From assembly GCA_013054445.1 (NCBI GenBank), contig JAAMPI010000057.1:1-64000 (forward strand): a stretch of 64,000 bases of DNA, written 5' to 3'. Origin of the DNA: Cudoniella acicularis. Taxonomy: Eukaryota; Ascomycota; Leotiomycetes; Helotiales; Helotiaceae. Both the position numbers and the translations under genes were made by a program. Positions 1-11,626 of the stretch are shown piece by piece (the first letter of the stretch is position 1; each line of letters starts with the position of its first letter). The notes below the pieces were generated by a model. It was given only the letters and a program-made list of their open reading frames with translations. It was not told the DNA's origin and made no database searches.

Positions 1-3000
1 CTTTTTTCTTTGCCTTCATGCCGCCGGCATGGCCAGAACCTCCAGAATTGCTGCGTGCATGCTCACGATGTTCTTCGTCCTCCGAGTCTTTGTAATCCAC
101 GTATTGAAGCAATGCTTCAACCCACTGATCACGTTCGAGATCGCTCTCGGCACACAAAACATGCCTTACAAGGCTGGATGAATCTTTTCGCTTAGGTTCC
201 AAAATCAAGAACGCATGTCGATATTGGTTATCCGGATCATCGACATCTCCACGTGATGGAGAGTGCTCTGTTTGCTGTTGCTGCTTTCCAATCTGAGCAT
301 TCTGGAGTTTGATCGTGCCTAGATGAGGACCGCCAGGGGATTCATAGTATTTAAAGACCGGTCCATCGAGTACGAAGAAGCGTGCCTTCCAACCTCCGAA
401 GTTCTTGCCCCTCTTGGTCAAATACCCATTCTTCAAAGGTCTGCCACCTGGACCGGTTTTGATAGGACTATCACTGGCGGAATCTGGCGTCATGTCCTCA
501 GAGTGGGGTGCAAGAGTATTTGAAGACAAATATCGGCAAATTTCGAGAGCAGAATTTGTATCCATTTGAGTTTCCAGTATCTCTTCGAAGTAACTGTTTA
601 GCGCAGCTCGCCTAGAATCAACTTTGGCAGGAGCATGCCCGCTAAAGAGCACTTTCTCGGGAGGTTTAGCCGTAAACGCCGGGTACTGTTTTAGTGTCTG
701 ATCCAATCGGGAAAGAGAAGACGAGTCCTTCTCAACTCTCCACAATTCTCGACCTTCAGATCCTTCAGACCTGCTAAAAACCGCAAGTGTGAACACCGGA
801 TCTTCTTCGAAATTTTTCGGGAACATGATACTAGCTCTTGAGGGCTTCAAGCGAGATGAAGCGACCTTGACATCGATCGAGGGAAGGGCATTTGGCGGCA
901 GCAATAAATCAGGATACTCCTCAGTGATTAAACCTTTATATATAGAATTTGATGAGCTGCGGCCGGTTGGCGAATTGTCCTCTTGGGGGCTATTACTGGC
1001 GCTCTCTGGCTTTTTAGCAATCGCCAATGGCTGTGGCGAAACGAGCTGCAGAGGCTGTCCTTTTGGCAAACCAGGGGATGTTATCGACATTGGAGTGTTT
1101 GGTGGTAATGGAATAGGTTGTCGAGGTGCTCTGGGCGAAAGTGGAACAGCCCCAGGAAATCCACCCATTCGTGGGGACATTGGAGGAGAACTCAAAGATG
1201 AATGAGATGAAGGATTTCGAGGTAGAGGAGAACTCATTCCTGAAGGTCTAGGACTCATGGGAAGCCCAGGGCTCATCAGAGGAGGACTCATCATCCCAGA
1301 TGCATCACTGAGCATGCCTGCTAAAGACCCGGCATTAGAACCGTGTGGGGAGAGGTGTCGTAAGTGCGCATCGGGTGGAGATATTGGCACTGTCTGCCGA
1401 GGGCTCAACGGCATCGGGTCCGCTTTTACAGGAAATGCACCCTCTTTGGGGGTTGTAGGTCCAGACTTCGGTGTGCCCTTTGCGCTGCCCCGATTGCTCT
1501 TTTTCGAAAGACTTCTCATCTCAGCTTCCCTCATGGCCGCGATTTCTCTTTGCCTATCGTCATCTTCTCTTGTCTTCCGACGCCCTCGCTCCGGAAACGC
1601 TGGTATCTCGTCCACTTCTAAAATATCGTCGTAATCAGAATCGGATTCTTCTCCAGCACCTGACGCTTGACGAAGGTGAGAACTTGTGTTGTCCCTCTTC
1701 CCGAGATTCAAAGGTGCTGGGGGGGGCTTTGGCGGGGTGGGGCAGGGAAGGTTCGTAGTCCTTCATCGGGGTTCGGAGATGGTTCGATGAGAGCTAGAGA
1801 AGGAGGTTGACTACTCATTGGCGCTTTTGGAGGAGGAACATTAGGTGGAGGCCCCTTGGGAGGATCTGAAGGTAAACTCCTCGACGGTGGTAAAGTTGCA
1901 TTATATGGCACTTCCCGAGCAACATCATTTGCCTTTCTCTGCTGCTGGCCTGCTTCAAACCCTGCTTGTGGAGCATCTGGATTATACTGTTGGAAAGCAT
2001 GCTGTGTCGGTGATGGCATTTTGTGCTCAGCCTCCACCATATTAGATAACCCAGGCACCTTTATCGTACTTTGAACAATACTTGCTGGTGGAGTAATGGG
2101 ATACGGCGCTAGAGCAACATCAATTGGAGACGGTGGGTGATCCTCTACTGGATCTCTCAATCCAGCAGAGACCAGAGCTTCAACGTTTTCAGTTTTAGCA
2201 TCACCCACAGTCCTCGACTCCGATACGGAAGATCCAGCATCTGAGTGAGCGACACCCTGAGTTGAGTCGACCGGCGAAGGGTTGGAGATTTGTGCCAAAC
2301 TCTCTTTTAACTTTTTACGGTACCTTTCCTTATCCTTCAATGCTCGTTCTAGATCCTTGTTCAAACCTAAAATCATTGCCCTCTGCTTGTCGACCAGACG
2401 CCATAATTGTGAATTTTGTGCCGCCTGAGACTGCTTTTCCTTGAGAAGATATTGAATAACAGCTTCCGGTGACCCTGCCGCCTGTATCAGATTGGCAATA
2501 TCGGGAGATCCGCCGGCTTTCAAATCTTGAGAGGACTTGTGAGAGTGGGTTCCCGCAGATAATGATGATATAGCAGAATCGATGGAAGACGTTCGGGGTG
2601 GTCCTCGTGCCATGTCGACTCGGTGTTGAGGAGCAGTAGCTGCCATTGGTAGTCGCGTGCCCGTACTGGTTAATGAACCTCCTGTGGGTTTGGAGGTTAG
2701 GACGGAGTCAGAGACGCTTCGTGAGGTACCATTCGTATCTTGGAGAGGGCGACCAAATCTGCAAATGTGTGAGCATCCCCCAAGCAAGTAAAAACTCAGC
2801 AGTGAACTACCTTAACGCCTTCCCCTCTGTCCCGGATTCTCTGTCGGTTGATGATTCTCCCTCGGACTTGTAGAAGGTCTTTTCAGAGGCCAGCAGGTCG
2901 TCCAGACGCTCCTTTGGCGATCGAGGTTGTTCCTGAAGCTGTTGTGGAGAGCCCGGAGAGGAATAGGTGTAATCGACACCACTTTTGCTAAAGGTAGTTC

Positions 3001-3280
3001 TTGTCGGCGTGACACTACTCGGAGGTGATGCAGCAGTGGTGCTCGTTTGTAGGGGACTAGGAGCAGCCTTGCGCAGAGACCTGAAGCAGAGAACCACGTC
3101 AGTTTACGCTGGCGTATAGAAAGAACCAGACTGTGCGTACCTTTTTCCGGTCTCCGTCGCTGTCGGCGAGTTATTCGAAGAGTACTGGAGCTGAGTTCGC
3201 CCTATTGTGGGGCTATCCTGAGAAAGATACTGGAGCTGGGATTCCGAGGGTCCATCGTTCTGTTGCGAAAGCTGCGACAT
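1..3280 (-). CDS. BEM3: BEM3-like Rho GTPase-activating protein (PX-PH part; C-terminus beyond the window)
   Basis: Fungal Bem3 is a GTPase-activating protein for Cdc42/Rho at sites of polarised growth, with PX, PH and RhoGAP domains. I read exons 3141-3280 (start MSQLSQQNDG), 2811-3080 and 2758 downwards, with introns 3081-3140 and 2759-2810, all GT-AG and in phase. The N-terminal half is Ser/Pro-rich, with a coiled coil around SPEAVIQYLLKEKQSQ and KDLERALKDKERYRKKLKE (about 2470-2290). The PX-like part (FTLAVFSRSEG, DQTLKQYPAF) lies near 800-570. A PH domain (LKNGYLTKRGKNFGGWKARF, later ERDQWVEALLQYV) lies near 450-90. The catalytic RhoGAP domain must lie left of base 1. The frame breaks in C-rich DNA at 1719-1737; one added base joins the two halves. 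The family is clear from domain order; the symbol is by similarity of layout. Confidence 0.85.
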
Positions 3281-6200
3281 TGCCCACCTGCTTTGAGACT
3301 AAGGGCCGCTATGCAGAAGGAGAGAACAAGCAGCGGCACCAATTGGCCAGCATTCGAGCCAAGGCAAAAAGCTCACCTGGGCGGACGTTGTGGCGCCTGG
3401 CAGTTGGTGATGGGGTTGAGGGTTTCGAATTGCCTGGTTAATCCTGCTTGACGTCGCACGTTCGCAGAGGTCGTTCAGGCGAAGAGTCTCGAGTGCAGAT
3501 CGAGCACCTGCAATAGGAGCACTCAGACCAGCGCGCTGACAGGGCCAAGAGCGCGCGAGAGGGACGAGAACTCGAGCAGGGCGCTGCGGTGCTGCTTGGG
3601 GTCTGGTGGCCGGCGTCGTCTGGCAGCGGAGGGTGTTGTATGGTGTGGTGGGTGTGGTGTGTGCGTGCAGGGCGTGCAGATGCAGTTAGGTATTATTATG
3701 TACAAAGATTAAGAATTATCACATCGAAGTCATCGACGACAGCAGACAGCGGACAGCAGCTCTCACGTCAGCACTTTGCTGAATTCACTGGACGAAGCAA
3801 AATAGGTGCAGAGAAAGAAAGAAGATGGGGCGAGTCGTAGAAAAAATCATTGGTTTCTGCTCTGTCAACGCGGAAATTATTGGTGATGGAGCACGAGAAG
3901 GAAGTCCTTGCTGTTGTACGGTTGCCGAGTATGAAGGGCCTCCAGAATCCAACAGTAGCTAGGTATTCCGAATCCGCAAGCGCCTTCTAGCCGTGCGCCT
4001 CCGGGGCCGTCTGCAGTGCATGGATGCCTGTAAGTAGGCGTATTGGCAAGAGGTGCTCTGTATAAAATGCAGCCCAATCTGTTGCCCACAGCCACGAGAG
4101 CTCACTCTGCTGACACCCAGAGTTCTGCTAATTTTACGAACGATCCCGAATAATTGGAATAAGAGCTTTTGGGCTGGTGCTGAGGGATGACATGTTTGTT
4201 GCGATCCGTTTAACACAACCAGTGCCACCAATATTCCAACTGGTAGAAAGTGGTAGCAGAGCACAGCACCACCGCTACACACGTGCTGCGTACATTTTCT
4301 CTGCGTTCACGATGCCACGCGCTGCACGCACTCTTGTGGACCAAGACAGGGAATCCACTGGCTATCTAATCTAGTAGACTCGACCGTTAGGGCCCTGATT
4401 GGTGGGCGCCATATCTAAAATCAGGGACAAGGAACGGGCCAACGGCAGACCATGGCTGTCCTTGGCCCCCAGTGATTCAAAGCTGGTGGGAGGGGAGTTT
4501 TAGAATGATGACACTCGTGATGCCGTTCCCGCCGCTGTGGTCGCGCTGCCGTGGCGGTTAGGTGGTCACGACTTAAAATTCCCTACAGCGACAGGATAGA
4601 AAATACGTGGGAGTAAGAAGATGTACGTACTGGTCGTGTGCAAGTCGGCAAGCCTAACTTCAGTCTCTCAAAGGCTCCGGATGTGCAGCTGTCTAACTAT
4701 CTGCAGCTGCATTCGAGTATCATGCAGGTATTCTGCAGGTACGTTGGAATCGGTCACTGAAGAGAAGCCTCAAACAAGAGAGCCAAAAAATGCTTGATAT
4801 GACCTCTGAGCATCTTAGCAAGGGTAGTGACGGCTTTGTGGATTAAGGATAGGGAAGATAGGATAAGTTTACTCCGCATAGCATAGAGTTCGCAACTCCT
4901 CCACAGAGTCCGGGCCATGATCTACCAGCTGTGGAGGATTGCTCAGCCAAATAGTTAACGATCATCGTCCAAACACCTTCCAGAACCCCAAACAAAGGCT
5001 GTTCGCAACAAAATTTAGAGAAGCAAATACCACAGACCAGACTACTCATCCAATATTACAGCGCTGGGATCTCTCCCCACACGCGACAGCGATTCTTATG
5101 GCTTCGCCGCTCGAAGCACAGAAATGCCTCCTGCATGAGCCCGATCCAAAGCATGGGGAAACAGGGGAGCAGAAGGCACAGGAAAAATGACTTCAAAACA
5201 GAGAAACATGCGCTCCAATCCGGATAATTGTTGATGGCCCCGGATCGAGAGGAACCGTAGATCGTACCTGTCTCAGATATCTCAACCATACAGACGCAGG
5301 CCATGACCGCAACCTCAAGGAAAACGAACAGCCGAGCAAAGCACTTTCATGCATCGCGACTTACGTTTAAGCTTGATCTGTCTGCGCGGGAGTAATATCA
5401 TCCTCATCCGCTGGGAAAGGTGGGAGTAGTTGGTGGTCCTTGGACTGCTGTACTTACAAATCCGCGCGACTAGTTATGGAGGAGGCGAGGCGAGGCGACG
5501 TCGAGCTTTTCGATCAGAGCGCTTGCAGAAACGGCCTCGAAACGAACCACGGGCGTCGCCTTCAGCCATCGAGATCTTCGGGCACCTCAAAATGGGTCAC
5601 GCTGCTGTGAAGCACATGGTCAATGTTAGTAACTCTGCATCGGAGGCGCTGATGGTCATTGCACATCGATATTGCTTCCTTTTTCTGGGATGCGGGCTGG
5701 AGAATGGAGGCTGGAGCGAGGTCCCACGACACCTTGACGTCGAGGTACTACCTCTCCAAACGCAAATTCACAACACCAGACGTCGCCCTGAGTACGAACT
5801 AATTTGTATGGTGGGAAAATTGGAAATGATTGCACGGTGGCCACAGCTCTGCAAGACGGTAAAGCCCCAAGTCGAGAATAGGGGTCAGCCGTTCAGTGGC
5901 GTTTACCCCTCATATAGACATGAAGAGTGCGAGCACACCAATTCCTGGCGGCCACATCGCCAAAAATGTATCTTCCCTTGGCTGACAGCTTGGACTCTTG
6001 AAGGCCAGCTTCTGCACAATCTGCAGGCGCCGTAGTGGAGAAGAGCGGTGTGACAGCCGTCACCAGCGGATTCAGTGATTCTCCGTTATAACACGCTTCA
6101 CTATGATTTCGGGACGCCCCTTGGCGCGGTCGAACCCCACACGGATGATTGGCTTCTGCTTCAGCCCCTGAATTCGCTCTCGTCTCCCGAGTTGTCGTTG

Positions 6201-8171
6201 AAACAAGAAGGTGGGTGGCCAGCCGGTGACTAGTGACCAGTGACCAGTGACTTAGCCGGCGGGCAGCGCATCGTTGACAGCTGGGGCTCAATATCGGTGA
6301 AATTTGGGATAAACCGTCAAGGGGAATTCCCAGGCCCATCGATGATATTCTCGACCTCGGGTCGGAGTCTCAACATCTGCCAAATCCTCAAACACGTCGC
6401 ATACATCATCATCGCTGAAGAGTCATGGACAACTTGTCACTTATCACTTGTCACTTGCATCCAGCAGCCACACGCTGGCTGGTGCGGGGTCCTGTCTGCA
6501 TTCAGGGGCTTCGCAGCTCAACGCTCACAGGGTCGCAATTCGGCCACGATATCTCTTTCTGTCTCTCCGGATCAAAAAATCCCGATCCAGGGCAGTCTAT
6601 CTCAACTCTTCATTTGCCCCAGAATCAAAGATCCAGGGCAATATCACGATGTCCTAGTTGCCAAAGTGAAAATGGGACATTTCCAAATTATAAAAAATCC
6701 GGGTCCGCCCACCAAGCAAATTACTCATCCAAAGCCACGCCCTGAAACTGCATCAATCACACCCAAGGAACGCTCACACAAATGGCTCGCCGAAAACTAG
6801 TAGATGGCGTGCATAAAGCCATCTACCAATCAGCGAATTTATCTCCTCCACCCTTTTCATTCGCTCAGCTCACTTCACTTCTTCATCAGCGAATGACACT
6901 TCATCCCCGTTTTATATCGACCAAAGAATATGCTTTCCTACTCTATCTCACACATGAAAAAACTCCAAGCTTACCATTACGTCTTTCAGGCAAATATATC
7001 AAGTTTTCTCGAGAAAGAGCTGCGCAAGCCTGTTGGCTAGCACCTTTCCCGAACTTCCCCGTTCCAATCAAAATTCGGATTACCACCCTCCTTTACCTTC
7101 TTTCAGCTGCAGCCCCAATGTCATCCAAGCAATAAGCTTCGTCTATATTCTCCGTATGCATCTCACGAAAAGCTTCGCCTTGCTCTCGCCAATAATTACT
7201 GCGGTTGAAGCCTTCCCCGTATTCAGCAAGTTCGGGAAGCCTACCATTCGCATCAGAGCTGATCCGATCTTCCAAGGAGGGTTTGGAGGCTTAGGAGAGG
7301 CGTTCATCTGCAAGCTGGTTGTGCCCGCTGCGCATAAGAAAATCAGATCAGCCCTAACCAACTTAGTGAGCTTAAGGTCACTTCTATGTGGGTAGGCTTT
7401 TCTTGGCGCAACCAAAACGCCCTCCCGGATGAACTACCAGATGTTACACCAAAGCAACCCTCAGTTCTCTTGTTTTGTACACCCAGAGAATACCATTTTT
7501 GGGCCAGTAGGTGACACAAGACTCCAAGGCTACGACAGAACTACGTCTAACTTTCCTCTACCACCCCTCTCATCCCATGCTTCAAAACGATCAAGTGATC
7601 ACTCTCCTAGCCTCACGACCCCTGACCTCAATTTCTGTCTCAATTCCTCCAGTCAAAAGTAAGCAACCTGAATTCCGCCCACTACCCTCTTGTACGTCCA
7701 TACCAAAGTCCCAAAATGGAAGTCCTACAACGAACGGGTCACGGCTTCTGACCTAAATGCAAGTTCCCGCACCTGTCTAGCCTCGCACGAACTGCATGAA
7801 CTGCATGCAAGCTGCCGGTTCAATCCCCGGGAGCATGCGTCTGTCATTTTTTTCAGTTTGTAGTTTCCTACTCTAGATCCCTAGCTGAGTGAGTTGGTAG
7901 CGATCGCTGATTGAGAGACGGGGAATGGGTCAATTGCGGGGGAGGTAGAGTTAAAAAGCTCATCTTGTTAATTGAAAAAATGACCCTTATAATTGTAGGT
8001 TCTTAAGCTGTGTTTTATGTGTTGCTTAGCGTATCTTGCAGATTTAGATTACGTGTTTGATTCAGGAGGAGTCAATATCTTCTAGATCTATATTTTCTTT
8101 TCTTCTATACAATTCTATCAACCTCTAAAATCTATCTTACACCATCAACGCAAACTATTCTCACCGAGCTA
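3281..8171. other. gene-poor intergenic region
   Basis: About 4.9 kb between the BEM3-like gene and the MFS relic. Frames up to 201 codons occur (5430-6035), but they overlap competing frames on both strands and show no family motif, no coherent exon chain and no secretory or membrane pattern. The first few hundred bases are the 5' leader and promoter of the BEM3-like gene. Short GTGACCA/GTGACTA tandem copies sit at 6228-6252, and a looser CACTTGTCACTT run at 6430-6460. I see no gene I can support. Confidence 0.5.
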
Positions 8172-9308
8172 TTAATCACTATACTCATCATCCTCAACCT
8201 TATTCCCAAGATAAGTCGTCAAACTAAACTTAGCAAATTCGCTCGCCTCCTTTATCCTACTCCCATATATAATAAAAAAACACAAGCGCGACACAAAAAA
8301 TCGTTGCAACACCCACAAACACCGAAGTGGCAACGTTATAGCCAAGCTTAACATACATCAGTTTTGTAAAAGGCAACAAAATACCACAAGTCGTTGCACG
8401 CGCCGGAATCAAGCCCGTGAAGCCGGACGCCGCGTAGATAGTATAGCAATTAGCCAGGTAGCCCGTCAGTGTATAGACATTTTCATTGAGCGCGAAGCCG
8501 ACGAGGAAGAGTGCGCTATAGGCACCATCCAGTGGATGTGTGCCAAAGGCGGGATAGCCAAAACGAATAGCTAGAGACCTAATCATTGACAACTCACTTG
8601 TTAGCATATACTCTCACTTGGCAGTTCTAAATACGGGATCAAGACAAGGACATGAACGTACCACCAGCGACAAACGGAGCAGCAAGCACAAAGCCCATCA
8701 ATTTACCTTCGGGCTCGCTAGCCCTCCCACTCTTCACAATCTTCGCCAAGCGGCGATGATCGAAAAACCTCGTAGAGAAACTAGCAAAACGGGAATAAAA
8801 CCCAGCGAGGCGGTAGCAGTTGACTATCCATACGCCTCAAAAACAAGTGGTATTGATTCTACTTGCAGGTAGAAGAGCCCATAACCACTACGGCTATGAT
8901 AATATGTTCAGTGAACAAAAGATGCAATGGTCTGAGGAGCGTAACCGTAACTAAAGTTCTGAAGTCTGGTGCCGCGTCCGGGTTAAGTATCCTAAGTTCC
9001 CTGCCTAGCATTCTTTTTTTTCTCCACTAGTTTACCTCTATTTCGAGCAGCAAGCTAGGTCTTGTCTCTCGCAATGAAAAGCATAAAGAAAGGAGGATTC
9101 CCAATCCCACGGCGGCGATCCAGAAGACGCAGCGCCTAATCACATAAGTTAGTAAGTAAGCAAAGAACACAATCAATTCCTTTAGAAGATTTGATCAGTT
9201 GAAATTTGAGAAGTCGAGTGAGTATGCGAAATGAGTGCCAAGGAGAACGTCTACTTCTGTTAATGAAGCGGTCTCGGTTGAGAATGAGGAGGGTGGTGAA
9301 TGTGACAT
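8172..9308 (-). pseudogene. decayed MFS transporter, internally deleted
   Basis: Conceptual translation gives pieces typical of the C-terminal half of fungal drug:H+ antiporter-type MFS transporters in the right order. They are RRCVFWIAAVGLGILLSL (near 9140), LLRPLHLLFTEHIIIAVVVM (near 8935), EPEGKLMGFVLAAPFVAGG (near 8715), then ANCYTIYAASGFTGLIPARA and LPFTKLMYVKLGYNVATSV (near 8460-8330). The usual highly conserved Tyr-Thr-Ile-Tyr-Ala-Ala-Ser stretch is intact. A plausible intron spans about 8608-8656. Stops and frame changes occur at 8860-8880, 8730-8750, 9045 and in a T7 run at 8274-8280, after which the tail IIYGSRIKEASEFAKFSL continues to 8172. An ATG at 9308 starts MSHSPPSSFSTETASLTEVD, a possible original N-terminus, but helices 1-5 are missing between it and the WRWVFWI-like segment. 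Even if some breaks are assembly errors, the deletion and several stops mean no transporter is made. Confidence 0.75.
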
Positions 9309-10596
9309 GGTTAGGTAGTGAAAAGGAGTCGGTATACTGTTGAGTTTTGAAAAGCGGGAGGGAGGGGATTGCACTTATAGAATATCAATGCGTGGTGATG
9401 GGGTGCAAATGTATTTTAGAACGATGGCAAGGCACTTTTGAGTCCTCCAACAATGCCCCTAACATGGTTAGATAATAGACGCACAAAAATTGTCAGTATA
9501 TCTTATGATTTCATTGGGCTTACGAAAATTCAGCTTCTTGCTGCGTACGAGAATTGAAGGCGAATATGACAATAAGCGTTTGTTGAAGTTCATATTCGTA
9601 AGACACAATACGGCTGTCCTCGTACTCGGTTACTCATTTAATAGCTTATAAAGGCTGAGTATAATCTATTGTCTATTTATTGACTTTATTAATGTACAGT
9701 ACTCGCCAAGTTAAGATAGTTACTGCAAAATATAAAAAATCTGCAGAGGGTAACAAGTAGGCCTTGTTATTAAAGCTCTTCCAGAAAAAGGTTGCGAGAG
9801 CCTTGGCTAACGCATTTTAATAATTAATTGCAGTGCTTCTTATAGATTTTATAACAATGCAGATAATTTGACAACCCAATCATAGAGAAGACTAAACACT
9901 TGAAACTTTTCATTCTAATAAGTGATAAATTGCGATGACAGTTTCACTATCTCATACATTGCGTGCAGCGTGCGTTTTTTAAACTCGTTTTATAGGAGGC
10001 GGAGTATAATGTTTCAATAAAGAATAGCAGCTCGGTGTCTTTAAAGAATTGTCTTACTTATCGTGGTGGCTAGTTCTAAGACAGCATAACTTTGTTTCAT
10101 GCACGCACTCCCACAGCTGAGTTTCGGGATTATTACTCGGTGAAAAGTCTCCACCTGAATCTTAATCTCTTTCACCTGAGTGGTTGACGCGATATGTAAA
10201 TAAGGCTGTACATTGAGAATGGTGAAGCAGAATGCTCGCGTGACAGAAAAGGCGTTTGTTGGTTGGCGGTCTCCTAAGCTGAAAGTCTCAAAGTCTCGAA
10301 TTATTTGCTACTACCACCAAGATCTGCACTCTCTCGTATTCCAGGGGAAAGCACTGAGTTTCGGAGGAAATCTATGATGTGGTGGCGATGTTTTGCCTCA
10401 CATTTCATCGAGTCACAAAGTGTGTGGGGAGAGGCTGCAGCTTTCAACCTGAGTACTGAAGAATATTTTAGGATTAAGAGGAGCCTCTGCCTTCTCAAAA
10501 TCCCAGAACTACAACTCAGCACTCAACCAAAAAGCAAAATAGCTTTCAATAAATCGATTCAAATTTCCAGATCGTCTTCACTCTTCTTTCGTCAAA
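9309..10596. other. AT-rich intergenic DNA
   Basis: No frame with family signal on either strand. The DNA is AT-rich, with long A/T runs and few codon-like stretches, as expected for promoter DNA mixed with old repeats. The last 250 bases are the likely promoter and leader of the YqcI/YcgG gene. Confidence 0.4.
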
Positions 10597-11626
10597 ATGA
10601 CGGAGTTTATCTTAACAACTTCTTTTACCTACATTCTTATCTTCCTCTTGTGCTTTATCATCCACAAGTCCTACGAGCATTCTGGCCAGTACACCAAACG
10701 AATTTCAACCAAAATTTCCCAGCTCCGCTCTAAATTCCCACAATTCTCTTCTTCCGAAAATGCCCGGGCAGCCAAAGCCGCCAAAATCCTTGACGCCGTC
10801 CATGTTCAACTTCTCGACAGGCAAGACAACCCATCCATCCCAGCCACTGTCTCCCATCCCCTCCACTAACACCACCTCCAGATACCAGGTCGAAGAAACC
10901 TACAGCACAGACACCTGGCAACGCCAAGCCTACGACGACTTCACACGTGCTCTAATCGCCAAAGACAAAACCTTCCCCTGCATCTACGGCACCAAAGGCT
11001 ACAAATCCAACGAACTAGATTTCCTCTTCCTCTCTTCGGAAGACCTCAATGATATCGAAACAGCCAAAGTGGGCGCAAAAGCCATTCTCGAATACCACAA
11101 GATCCTTCACAAGCGAGGCAGAAACATCTCACTCGTGCTTATCTGCCCACCCCCAACTAAGGAACGCACCGTCGAGGAATACCACTTGCTCTTTTGGTCA
11201 TTCCTCAAACGCCTGCGACAGTTAGACCCTCAACCTTGGCCGGAAAATATCCCACATAACACTGAGGATGAAAAATGGTGTATGAATTTTGACGGCAAGG
11301 AGGCTTTCTTCGCTGTTCAGACTCCTGCTCACAAGCAAAGACTTTCTCGCTTTGCTCCGAATTTCGCTATAGTTTATCAACCGCGGTTTATTTTTGATGT
11401 GGTGTTTAAGGATCCGCGGTATCGTGAGTCGGCGACGAAGATGGTGAGGGGTTTGCTGGATAGGTATGATGCCATTGAGAGGAGTCCGGATATTAGTGAT
11501 TATGCGGTTGAGGGGACTACCGAGAGTAGACAGTATTTTTTGTTGGATAGGAATGTGGCTGCGGTTTGTCCTTATGAGAGGTTGGATGTGGCTGCTAATG
11601 AGGAGCTTGAGGCGGTGTTGAGTTGA
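10597..11626 (+). CDS. YqcI/YcgG family protein with an N-terminal membrane anchor
   Basis: The C-terminal 240 residues fit the YqcI/YcgG family, known from bacteria and fungi and without an established reaction. Seen in order are FPCIYGTKGYKSNELDF, an LLFWSFLKRLRQLDPQPWPE block, the WCMNFDGKEAFFAVQTPAHK block, SRFAPNFAIVYQPRFIFDVV, and a closing SRQYFLLDRN. I join two exons, 10597-10688 and 10882-11626. The intron 10689-10881 has donor GTACAC, a perfect ACTAAC branch site 12-18 bases before its CTCCAG acceptor, and the correct phase, giving 278 aa. Exon 1 encodes a hydrophobic segment (FILTTSFTYILIFLLCFIIH), so the protein is probably membrane-anchored. The alternative is a start at 10760 (288 aa, no anchor). 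The gene is isolated among AT-rich DNA and decayed genes. Confidence 0.7.

Noticed and set aside
5430..6035. 201-codon open frame on the plus strand
   Set aside because: No family motif, overlapping open frames on both strands, no start or intron context; consistent with chance in moderately GC-rich DNA.
7790..7835. GGTTCAATCCCC resembling a tRNA T-arm
   Set aside because: No D-arm or anticodon arm upstream; the surrounding CATGAACTGCATG copies are simple repeats.
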